Shown one piece after another: positions 5,798-12,533 of a stretch of DNA of 13,824 nucleotides. The stretch covers positions 1 to 13,824 of the forward strand of contig JACRAO010000249.1 in the NCBI GenBank assembly GCA_016213345.1. The letters run 5' to 3'. Source of the stretch: Bdellovibrio sp. (GTDB lineage Bacteria; Bdellovibrionota; UBA1018). Made by a program: the position numbers and the translations under genes. Under the pieces are notes generated by a model. It was not told where the DNA came from. It did not search any database and saw only the letters and a list, made by a program, of their open reading frames with translations. Positions within the stretch are counted from its first letter, which is position 1, and each line of letters opens with the position of its first letter.

Positions 5798-8422
5798 ATG
5801 AACACAGTTGGAATTGATGTAGGCAGTAGTTCCATAAAAACCGCACTCATGAAATTTGACGATCAAGGGCAGTCTGAATCCCTGTTGTCTTGTGATTATG
5901 AAAAAATTAGAAAACGAAATATCAAAGATGTCATTTTAGAGTCGTTCAAAAGAACGCTACAAAAACATGCATTACAAGAAACTGATATCGAATATGTAGC
6001 CAGCACTGGCGAAGGAGAGCTTGTAGATTTTAGGAGAGGACATTTTTATTCGATGACTTGCCATTCGAGAGGAGCTTTGTATTTAAATCCAGCAGTACGC
6101 GCAGTAATGGACTTGGGAGCACTACACTCAAAAGTGGTTTTGATGGATGATCGTTCGAAGGTTTTAGATTATCGCATGACTTCTCAGTGTGCCTCTGGTT
6201 CGGGGCAGTTTTTAGAAAATATTTCGAGATATTTGGGTGTAGCTACTGAAGATATTGGAGAGCTTTCTTTACAAGCAGATAAGCCAGAGACTGTTTCTGG
6301 TATTTGTGCAGTTTTGGCAGAAACAGATGTGATCAACATGGTGAGCCGGGGTATTTCGACTTCTAATATTATAAAAGGCATTCACATTTCGATGGCAAGA
6401 AGGCTTGTTAATTTGTTACGCATGATTAAGGCACAGGGCAGGGTTTTGGCTACTGGAGGGCTGGCACAAGATGAGGGGCTTTTGAATACGATTCAAGAAA
6501 TGCTAGACAAAGAAGATAAGAAAATAAAAATATTAAAACACGAGCTCTCCCCGTTTGCTGGAGCTATTGGAGCAGCTCTTTGGGCTGGATTTAGAAATGT
6601 TAAACTACAGGGTGCCGAAAAGAGTACCAGAATGATTTATGGAGGTATCGAGGTGACACAGAAAAGGCAATTAACATCATCTTTGGCATTAGGTGAGGTT
6701 AAGAAAAATATTGGTAGTTTGTTTTTAGAAAACAAAAGTCACTACAAAACATATCATGCATTTGCGGAAAGAGTGAATGGGAAATATTTTTATTGGACAT
6801 GGGAAGACTTAGTAAAAGATATTTTCCTGGTTTCTCAGTTTCTGATTTCAAAGGGCTTGCACACGGGAGACCGGGTTGCTTTCGTGACAGCTAATTCTTA
6901 TTTTAGACTTATTTCAGAAATGGCTGTTATGAGTCTTGGGCTCATAAGTGTCCCTGTATTTGCCGGTTATCCAAAAGAACTGATTTCTGATTTGATCGAA
7001 TTTTCTGAAATTAAAATGCTTTTTGTAGATGTGTTTAGTCAGATACGGCTTCTTTCGTTTGATCAACAATTGCTAGAACTGGTGATTTTCAAAAAACCAA
7101 ATGAAAGTGATTTTCCGCGTAATTTGCAAGAAAAAATAACTTATTTAGATGCAAGTATTTTACAAAAAAAACTTACTGTTTCTGCAGAGATAGAAAAAAG
7201 ATTTCGCGAAGCCAAACCACATCAGACTGTGCTCATAATGTACACGTCAGGAACCACGGGTTTCCCAAAAGGAGTACAGCTTTCACATTACAATCTCTTG
7301 TCTCAACAAAAGGCATTAGAGCTGCTTTGGAAGCCAAAAGCCGGAATGCGTTTTTTGTGCTATTTGCCGTGGCACCATAGTTTTGGTGGACTTTTTGAGA
7401 GGTTTTTTGCCATGTCTTCTGGTGGTTGTTTGGCTATTGATGATTCATGGGGAAAGAACATAGATCAGCTTTTTAAAAATTTTGCTGAAATTAGACCTCA
7501 GATTTATTTTAGTGTACCTAAGGTTTATCAGGAAATTATTTCTCGTGTTTTGACTTCAAAAGAAGCAGAGAAAATATTTTTCCATCCGGAGTTAAAATTT
7601 ATTTTTACTGCTGCGGCTCCACTGTCACTTAGTATTTCTAATGTCTTTAAAAGTAAGAAAACTCCAGTTGTTGAGGGGTGGGGTTTAACTGAAACATCGC
7701 CTTGTTGTACTTTAACAGAGATGTCTTTAGAGAGAGTGCCTGGCGTAGTTGGATTTCCTATGCCAGGAATAGAAATCAAATTGAATCATGAAAATGAAAT
7801 TTTAGTAAAAGGTCCTAATGTGATGAGTGGATATTTTAAGCATGACGAAGCTACAGGGAAAGCTTTTGATGAAGAAGGCTGGTTTCTGACAGGAGATTTG
7901 GGAGAGATTTCTTTGCATGGGTTAAAGATTTTTTCACGAAAAGACATGATGTTTAAACTAGGAAATGGCGAAAAGGTTTTTCCAAATATGCTTGAAGATA
8001 AAATCAAGTCCTATTGCCGTTTTGTTAAACATGCTTACATCTTTGGCAAGGGTCAGCCTTATCCATTGATGTTAATTTTTCCTAATTTTGAACTGATTAG
8101 TGGAACAGACGTTAAATCACAGGATTTGGTCAAGAATTGGGATGGCTGTGTTTGTCCAAAATCTTTGTGCGATTTTTCTGGTTGCCTAAGAGCTTGTTTA
8201 AAAAAGCTTAATAACGAATCACAAGTAAAATTTGAAAAAATCAAAGGTGCTGTTATTCTGAATAAGGAGCTTTCTATCGAAAATTTGGAGCTTACACCGT
8301 CTTTTAAGGTGGTGCCTCATAAGATTGAGGAAAAGTATAGAGCTTATATTCAGGTGCTAGAGGAGCACCGTTATGATATGCTACCAAAAGATGCTTATTT
8401 GGTAGAGGCAACCGAGGAATAA
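5798..8422 (+). CDS. bcrD: Benzoyl-CoA reductase subunit D fused to an AMP-forming acyl-CoA synthetase (BcrD-ligase fusion)
   Basis: One uninterrupted 874-codon frame joins two whole enzymes. Residues 1-267 are BcrD: phosphate motif GIDVGSSSIKTAL (5-17), ASTGEGELVDFRRGHFYSMT, C131 (SQCASGSGQFLENI) and C170 (GICAVLAETDVINM) 39 residues apart, and the ending GAIGAALWAGFRN. Subunit D normally ends shortly after this. Residues 268-290 form a linker. Residues about 290-860 form an adenylate-forming ligase most like long-chain acyl-CoA synthetases: YTSGTTGFPKG from 482, GWGLTETSP from 627, GWFLTGDLG from 694 with D700, R714 in SRKD, and K837 in LTPSFKV, so all core motifs appear intact. The ligase substrate cannot be read from sequence; benzoate or a related ring acid is suggested by context only. 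Separate proteins carry these functions in the systems I know. An internal GTG at 6653 could also yield the ligase alone. Confidence 0.9.
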   Translation: MNTVGIDVGSSSIKTALMKFDDQGQSESLLSCDYEKIRKRNIKDVILESFKRTLQKHALQETDIEYVASTGEGELVDFRRGHFYSMTCHSRGALYLNPAVRAVMDLGALHSKVVLMDDRSKVLDYRMTSQCASGSGQFLENISRYLGVATEDIGELSLQADKPETVSGICAVLAETDVINMVSRGISTSNIIKGIHISMARRLVNLLRMIKAQGRVLATGGLAQDEGLLNTIQEMLDKEDKKIKILKHELSPFAGAIGAALWAGFRNVKLQGAEKSTRMIYGGIEVTQKRQLTSSLALGEVKKNIGSLFLENKSHYKTYHAFAERVNGKYFYWTWEDLVKDIFLVSQFLISKGLHTGDRVAFVTANSYFRLISEMAVMSLGLISVPVFAGYPKELISDLIEFSEIKMLFVDVFSQIRLLSFDQQLLELVIFKKPNESDFPRNLQEKITYLDASILQKKLTVSAEIEKRFREAKPHQTVLIMYTSGTTGFPKGVQLSHYNLLSQQKALELLWKPKAGMRFLCYLPWHHSFGGLFERFFAMSSGGCLAIDDSWGKNIDQLFKNFAEIRPQIYFSVPKVYQEIISRVLTSKEAEKIFFHPELKFIFTAAAPLSLSISNVFKSKKTPVVEGWGLTETSPCCTLTEMSLERVPGVVGFPMPGIEIKLNHENEILVKGPNVMSGYFKHDEATGKAFDEEGWFLTGDLGEISLHGLKIFSRKDMMFKLGNGEKVFPNMLEDKIKSYCRFVKHAYIFGKGQPYPLMLIFPNFELISGTDVKSQDLVKNWDGCVCPKSLCDFSGCLRACLKKLNNESQVKFEKIKGAVILNKELSIENLELTPSFKVVPHKIEEKYRAYIQVLEEHRYDMLPKDAYLVEATEE
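6641..6655 (+). promoter_or_regulatory. Candidate internal ribosome-binding site and GTG start for a free ligase
   Basis: GGAGG at 6641-6645 is followed by a 7-nt spacer and an in-frame GTG at 6653-6655 (codon 286). This lies exactly between the BcrD and ligase domains. Starting there would give a 589-residue protein, a normal length for a stand-alone long-chain-type acyl-CoA synthetase. The motif and spacing are seen directly; use as a start is inference. The GGAGG also simply encodes Gly-Gly in the fusion. Confidence 0.45.
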
Positions 8423-8426
8423 GTTT

Positions 8427-8447
8427 TAAGGGGGATATTAGGGGGAT
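8427..8447 (+). repeat. Short tandem repeat duplicating the ribosome-binding site before the ketopantoate-reductase-like gene
   Basis: TAAGGGGGAT (8427-8436) and TTAGGGGGAT (8438-8447) match at 9 of 10 bases with a period of 11. The first AGGGGG lies 11 nt before the ATG at 8446 and can act as Shine-Dalgarno. The second abuts the ATG and supplies its first two bases. Confidence 0.6.
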
Positions 8448-9414
8448 GAGGTACGGAATTATTGGCATGGGGTCCGTTGGATCGGTGTTTGCGGTGTGTT
8501 TACAGCAAGCGGGGCATAACGTGTCGGTACTCTGTGGATACAAAAAGAAATTTGAATGTCTAAGCCGGCAACCAGTTACGGTCTCAGGCATATTTCAAGC
8601 AAAAGCCAAGTTCGAAAGTCTTTATTCGGATCTTGGAGATTTTGTTTCTACTAAGCCGGATGTGATTTTTATTGCAACAAAAAGTTGTGATTCTCTAGCG
8701 ATTTTAAAAAGCATACAACAATTAAATATACCCAAATCTACTCTTTTTGTTTCTTGTCAGAATGGTATTTTTGTAGAAGATCAAATTGTCGAAGTTTTTG
8801 GCTCTCATCGTGCTTTAAGATTAGTGATAAATTTAGGCTGTACCTTAATAGATGAGAACCATGTTCATGTAACATTTTGTCATACGCATTTTCTTTCGCT
8901 TAGGAAAGCAGTCAATACAGAAATTACAAACGCCATAGCCGAAGATTTTTGTAAAGGTGGGTTAAGAGTTGAACCAAGAGAAAATTATCGAGAAGAAGTA
9001 TTTAAAAAAGGAATTTTAAATGCCTCGTTAGCGTCAATGTGCGCACTAACTGGTTTGACTATGAAAAATGTGATGGATGATCCGGAGCTCTCAACGGTAG
9101 TGAAGCAGATAGTACTTGAGGGCATAAGCGTAGGTAAGGCACTTGGTTTTAATTTGGGAGAAGATTTTTATAAAGAAGCAATTCAATATTTTCAAAAAGG
9201 AGGGCATCATAAACCCTCGATGCTTATAGATATCGAAAATCAAAGAACAACAGAAAACGAAGACCACTGTGGTAAGATTTTATTTTTTGCAAAGCAAGAA
9301 AACATAGCTGTTCCAGCTACACAAACCATATATTCTTTGCTGAAAAACCTTGAGAGAAAGATCGCTCAACAAGAAATTACAGGCGAGATTAGGATTTTGT
9401 ACACCAGACCATAG
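8446..9414 (+). CDS. Ketopantoate reductase family protein (PanE/ApbA-like), last gene of the benzoyl-CoA operon
   Basis: This 322-residue NAD(P)H-dependent oxidoreductase has a Rossmann motif GMGSVG at 7-12, CQNGIF (104-109, the conserved NG), a candidate catalytic lysine K188 in KKGILNASLAS, and the family's C-terminal block PSMLIDIENQRTTE (257-270) followed by NIAVPATQTIYSLL. These match 2-dehydropantoate 2-reductase, which makes pantoate for coenzyme A synthesis from 2-dehydropantoate. ATG 8446 is 23 nt after the fusion gene, with AAGGGGG about 11 nt upstream. The position in a CoA-thioester operon allows two readings: extra pantoate/CoA supply, or a paralogue recruited as a dehydrogenase for a pathway intermediate. 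The sequence does not decide between them. The 3' end overlaps the minus-strand remnant at 9389-9414. Confidence 0.8.
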   Translation: MRYGIIGMGSVGSVFAVCLQQAGHNVSVLCGYKKKFECLSRQPVTVSGIFQAKAKFESLYSDLGDFVSTKPDVIFIATKSCDSLAILKSIQQLNIPKSTLFVSCQNGIFVEDQIVEVFGSHRALRLVINLGCTLIDENHVHVTFCHTHFLSLRKAVNTEITNAIAEDFCKGGLRVEPRENYREEVFKKGILNASLASMCALTGLTMKNVMDDPELSTVVKQIVLEGISVGKALGFNLGEDFYKEAIQYFQKGGHHKPSMLIDIENQRTTENEDHCGKILFFAKQENIAVPATQTIYSLLKNLERKIAQQEITGEIRILYTRP

Positions 9415-9682
9415 CCTTCCAATTGCCAGTTGAGTATGGCGAGCTTGAACCCGAAACTCTTTCGCATACATTGTTTTTATTGTCTTTGCAGCGCTCCATG
9501 TTGTACAAAATCTGTCTTTCACTTCCTGCTGAATATGATCCTTCGCAGTTGTTACAGGATAATTTTTCCTTTTCTGTTAGTTCTTGTGTAAATGAACTGC
9601 ACGCGCAGTTATAATTCTTGCCATCATCTTTTAGTGAGCTTATATTGAGTTGCTTGGTTCTCCTAATACGTAGTTTTTTTTG
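9389..9682 (-). pseudogene. Likely 5'-truncated remnant of a Cys-rich protein gene
   Basis: The minus strand is open for 97 codons up to a stop at 9389-9391, bounded upstream by TAA (plus 9683-9685). It has no ATG near its beginning; the only Met codons are late. The translation looks protein-like rather than random: hydrophilic, Gly/Ser/Asn-rich, with seven cysteines in patterns such as NCACSSF, SCNNCEG, ERCKDN, NVCERV and MVWCTKS. Such composition suits a disulfide-bonded exported domain, as in the Cys-rich gene at 11466. In DNA this AT-rich, 97 stop-free codons is uncommon by chance. No family is recognised. It overlaps the end of the PanE-like gene by 26 nt. It could still be a chance frame. 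Confidence 0.35.
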
Positions 9683-9781
9683 TTACAAGTTCAAAAAAAC
9701 CTCAGAAATTGATATATTTCTTATTTTTATGAGAAATTTATCATAAATAAAAGAAGGCAAAATAAAAAAATAAAAAATAGT

Positions 9782-9810
9782 TTGACACTATGCGCTCTTC
9801 AAATTATAAC
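9782..9810 (+). promoter_or_regulatory. Near-consensus sigma-70 promoter upstream of the exported-protein genes
   Basis: TTGACA (9782-9787) is followed by a 17-bp spacer and TATAAC (9805-9810), giving 11 of 12 consensus bases. An A-rich tract just upstream (about 9747-9780) could act as an UP element. The predicted transcript start is near 9817, giving an untranslated leader of about 130 nt before the ATG at 9946. Confidence 0.75.
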
Positions 9811-9827
9811 GCGCTGTATTCAGTGGG

Positions 9828-9860
9828 GGTAAGAAATTTTGGGACTTAAAACTTCTTACC
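9828..9860 (+). promoter_or_regulatory. Strong hairpin in the 5' leader of the gene at 9946
   Basis: GGTAAGAA (9828-9835) pairs with TTCTTACC (9853-9860). After one A/C mismatch, TTTT pairs with AAAA, leaving a 7-nt loop GGGACTT. The same GGGACTT recurs at 9908-9914, further down the leader. There is no adjoining T-run, so this is more likely an mRNA-stabilising or regulatory structure than a terminator. Confidence 0.6.
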
Positions 9861-9878
9861 ATATAAATAATCAAAAGC

Positions 9879-9905
9879 CGGAGTAACTCCGAGCAGGGGT
9901 TACTC
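9879..9905 (+). promoter_or_regulatory. Two mutually exclusive small hairpins in the same leader
   Basis: GAGTAAC (9881-9887) can pair with GTTACTC (9899-9905). Alternatively CGGAG (9879-9883) can pair with CTCCG (9887-9891) around a TAA loop; the two cannot form together. A T-run (9913-9918) follows the longer stem at some distance, so attenuation is possible but weakly supported. The ribosome-binding site AAGGGG (9931-9936) lies downstream. Confidence 0.4.
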
Positions 9906-9945
9906 TTGGGACTTTTTTAGATCTCTCGGGAAGGGGCGGTAATCC

Positions 9946-11394
9946 ATGAAATTAAATCATATTCGGTATTGTGTGTTTTTATTGAGCTTGATGGCTCTTT
10001 CGTCTTTAGCGGACACAGAGAAATCTTACATAACAGAAACAGAAAAACAATTTGTGTTTGATTTGCTCTCTCCAAAAAAGGGTACGCGGACATTTCTGTC
10101 AAGTGCGGAGACATTAAGACAAAACTTGTTATTAACCTTACAACAGTACATTGATACTGAAAGAAAAAGATTAGTAGGACTTACAGATATCAAAACACTA
10201 ATTAATTTTTTTGTCTCACTCGTTTCTCCGAATGGTGAACAATTGAGCGATCTTCGGGATGCGATAAAAAATGCAAAAGAACTAAAAGCCAAAGGGGCAA
10301 GTTCATTTGTGGTCTTAAGAGCGGTTTCAAGAGAAATTTATAGAATCAAACAAGTACAGACGCAAAATATACATCATGATATACATCATGGTGCACAGTT
10401 CTTTTTTAATATTACGCCGGATCAGCTAGGCGATTTTTCTCCAATGAATGGGGATTATGTCCGTTTTTCTCCAAATCTAGAAATTAAAAAAAGATTTAAT
10501 TTAACCTTATCTGATGGTCATATTTTAATTGGTAAATTTATGCAATTTGTCGATTGTGATGGCACACTTTGTGTTGTCTTAAAACTTGCAGAATGGTGTG
10601 ATGACTGGCAATATATTACAAAACCCCATGCGATCCCTCTTTCTTTAGTAAATGGATTTTCATTTCAAGTAGCAATAGACTCGAACGTAGAAGTCCTACC
10701 AATAGTTGAAAATTCAATTCGGTCAGGAACTTATGTTGAATTCGAAACGCGCAACGAACAAGGGTATTCTGTCACAGAAAAGGGAGTGGTTGTAAGCGTC
10801 AATGACACAAATAATATTTTTACAATTAGAGTTTCTGAAGAGAGCGAAGCGGAATCTGAGGCAAGTACTAAAACAAAAAGCTCTGTTATTTATCAGGATA
10901 TTCCCATTCTAAATATTATAAGAGTACTCCGAAGTCGCAACTACCATCCTGCTCCCAGTGGGACAGTTTACGGTGCATCTCCACGCGGGAATGGAATCAA
11001 TACGATAGATTTGAAAAATCTAGCAAAACTTTTTGAATTCGCTGGAAGTCCTCTTATCGGGTTAAAAAATAAGCCATTAGTAAGGCCAGATGGAACGCCC
11101 ATTTTGCAAGCGCCTGGACTAGTTAAATTTGAGTTTGCACAAGGCAAACTCAAGAGCTTAGCGGCAATACAAGTAAATAGAGATTTAAATGAAGCCGAGT
11201 TGAGGGAGCAAGAAATATATGCATTTCTTGTTGCTTGGTATGAAAAAGGATGCCCAAAATTTGATCAAGAGGGGAACGAGACGGATCAACTTTTAAGGCC
11301 AGATTTAAAAGCAAAAGGCAGCAGAAAAAAAGTATTAAAACTAGGTTCTGCGTGTGAAGTCCATTTGCTAGGACAAACACCAACAGGCAACTAG
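9946..11394 (+). CDS. Exported protein of unknown function with two similar beta-rich segments
   Basis: I do not recognise this 482-residue protein. The N-terminus is a Sec signal peptide: a positively charged start (MKLNHIR), hydrophobic core (FLLSLMALSS) and likely cleavage after A22. Residues about 30-140 are mainly helical and charged. A short HHDIHHG repeat lies at 142-149. Two segments look alike: about 168-243 (NGDYVRF ... DGHILIGKFMQFVD ... IPLSLVNGF) and about 260-328 (SGTYVEF ... EKGVVVSVND ... IPILNIIRV). They suggest tandem small beta-barrel (SH3/KOW-like) domains joined by an acidic Ser/Glu stretch near 297-306. The C-terminal third carries polar and basic segments. The start is supported by AAGGGG 9 nt upstream and by the promoter at 9782. 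It is probably co-transcribed with the next gene, 71 nt away. Confidence 0.75.
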   Translation: MKLNHIRYCVFLLSLMALSSLADTEKSYITETEKQFVFDLLSPKKGTRTFLSSAETLRQNLLLTLQQYIDTERKRLVGLTDIKTLINFFVSLVSPNGEQLSDLRDAIKNAKELKAKGASSFVVLRAVSREIYRIKQVQTQNIHHDIHHGAQFFFNITPDQLGDFSPMNGDYVRFSPNLEIKKRFNLTLSDGHILIGKFMQFVDCDGTLCVVLKLAEWCDDWQYITKPHAIPLSLVNGFSFQVAIDSNVEVLPIVENSIRSGTYVEFETRNEQGYSVTEKGVVVSVNDTNNIFTIRVSEESEAESEASTKTKSSVIYQDIPILNIIRVLRSRNYHPAPSGTVYGASPRGNGINTIDLKNLAKLFEFAGSPLIGLKNKPLVRPDGTPILQAPGLVKFEFAQGKLKSLAAIQVNRDLNEAELREQEIYAFLVAWYEKGCPKFDQEGNETDQLLRPDLKAKGSRKKVLKLGSACEVHLLGQTPTGN

Positions 11395-11465
11395 TATTTT
11401 GTAATATTATTTTTTTTATAAAAAATTTATTAAACAGGTTTTGGCCGGTCTTGGGGGGACAAAAA

Positions 11466-12533
11466 ATGAAATACAAAACTCAGAATGAAATTCAGATGAA
11501 TAAATTACAGGGGATTTATTTGGTGGTTGTTATTATAATTTGGATAACAGGGTTTACTAGACTCGGATTTGCAAGCTGTGTGGAATGGTCTGATGCTGAA
11601 ATTGAAACTTTCAAGCAAATAGAAAAAAGTCATATCACAATCGGATTGAATAATAGAACAATACAAACAGCCTATCCAGAACCTACATTTCCATATTTTG
11701 GAAATAATTACAGCTGTGAAATAATGAGACCATTATTACCAATGGACGAAGAATTGTTCAAAAATCAAACAGAACAGGAAAACTGTGCACATGTAGGCGG
11801 ATTGTTTTTTGAAGTCACCTCAAAAACATCAAAGGATTTTCAACAGGCATTGCAGGCAAATCCAAACCGGTGTTCGGCTGACTGGGAGATGAAGGCTTGT
11901 TGTTTTATGACAGAGCCTTCAAAATGTAATGACCGCTATCAAGCTATTCGGGGATCATTCGGGATGTGTTTGTCGCGAGCTAAAACTTTTTCTGATTACT
12001 CTGTTAAGTTTGAAAAACAGGGAAATTTTTTCAGAGAAAGTCTTTATTGCTCTACCAATACTGATCAAGATTTAAAAGACTTTTTTAAAGAAGCGGCAAG
12101 TAATCCGTTTATGCAAAAAATAACGGGTTATTATAAAGCTTTAGTGACAGATTTCGCTGCCAAGGCGTTTGTGTATGAGCTTCAAAGTCTTAACAGATCT
12201 TTGCCGCGATCTTTGGTGGAGAAAAAAATCGCATGCGCTGCCCAGTGTATTACTCATAATTTATTGGACTACCAGAGGCGAAGTCAAACAGGTCTAAGCC
12301 ACATCTGTGCAGAGAGGGCTGTACTGTACGGAAAAGGTGAATGTGGTGAGTTTGCAAAAACAGGAGAACAGATCATGAGGTCTGCTGGACTCAATGTAAG
12401 AGCGATCGCTCATGGGCCTGGCTTAAAAAAAGAAGGCCACGCTCTTGTTGGTATTACTTTCTCTGACGGGATGTCTTTTGCGTTAGACACAGTGGCGGGT
12501 GATTGCAAGTTTATCCCATGGTTATTTAAATAG
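11466..12533 (+). CDS. Exported Cys-rich protein with a transglutaminase-like Cys-His-Asp arrangement
   Basis: This protein has 355 residues from ATG 11466, which lies 8 nt behind GGGGGG. A TTG five codons earlier and ATG 11496 are alternatives with poorer ribosome-binding context. A long signal sequence has a core around 16-30 (GIYLVVVIIIWITGF) and ends near FAS-C38. Cleavage after A36 is likely; lipidation at C38 is possible but the lipobox is poor. The mature part has about 14 cysteines, so an oxidising periplasmic or extracellular location fits. The C-terminal 65 residues contain KGECGEFAKTGEQIMRSAG (C293), EGHALVGITF (H325) and FALDTV (D341). That order and spacing resemble the transglutaminase/papain-like fold, so peptidase or amidase activity is an inference. 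No named family is recognised. The stop overlaps the convergent outer-membrane gene by 8 bp. Confidence 0.75.
   Translation: MKYKTQNEIQMNKLQGIYLVVVIIIWITGFTRLGFASCVEWSDAEIETFKQIEKSHITIGLNNRTIQTAYPEPTFPYFGNNYSCEIMRPLLPMDEELFKNQTEQENCAHVGGLFFEVTSKTSKDFQQALQANPNRCSADWEMKACCFMTEPSKCNDRYQAIRGSFGMCLSRAKTFSDYSVKFEKQGNFFRESLYCSTNTDQDLKDFFKEAASNPFMQKITGYYKALVTDFAAKAFVYELQSLNRSLPRSLVEKKIACAAQCITHNLLDYQRRSQTGLSHICAERAVLYGKGECGEFAKTGEQIMRSAGLNVRAIAHGPGLKKEGHALVGITFSDGMSFALDTVAGDCKFIPWLFK

Larger units (their letters stand above)
9415..9945. other. 531-nt region without an intact gene
   Basis: The left part holds most of the Cys-rich minus-strand remnant (to 9682). Positions about 9683-9780 are very AT-rich with A- and T-runs and no convincing frame. 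Positions 9782-9945 carry a promoter and a structured leader for the gene at 9946. No GC-rich hairpin followed directly by a T-run, as expected of an operon terminator, was found after the PanE-like gene. Confidence 0.7.

Noticed and set aside
5798..8422. The BcrD-ligase joint frame as an assembly artefact
   Set aside because: The linker region reads without stop or homopolymer anomaly and both halves keep full motifs in one frame; it still deserves confirmation in raw reads.
9280..9522. Minus-strand frame of 80 codons overlapping the end of the PanE-like gene
   Set aside because: Much of it is antisense to a well-supported gene; another minus frame (9389-9682) is longer and more protein-like.
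9423..9614. Plus-strand frame of 63 codons after the PanE-like gene
   Set aside because: It has no ribosome-binding site and no recognisable motif, and it lies opposite the more protein-like Cys-rich minus frame.
9726..9747. Inverted repeat TTTATGA / TCATAAA
   Set aside because: It is an AT-only-rich 7-bp stem without a T-run on either side; common by chance in DNA this AT-rich.
9790..9849. Possible 19-residue leader peptide
   Set aside because: Its ATG lies inside the promoter spacer, upstream of the predicted transcript start, and has no ribosome-binding site.
9881..9918. Intrinsic terminator made of the GAGTAAC/GTTACTC stem and a following T-run
   Set aside because: The T-run starts 7 nt beyond the stem and the stem is short; attenuation remains only a weak option.
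11401..11435. AT-rich inverted repeat between the two exported-protein genes
   Set aside because: A/T pairs only, no GC stem, so not convincing as a terminator.
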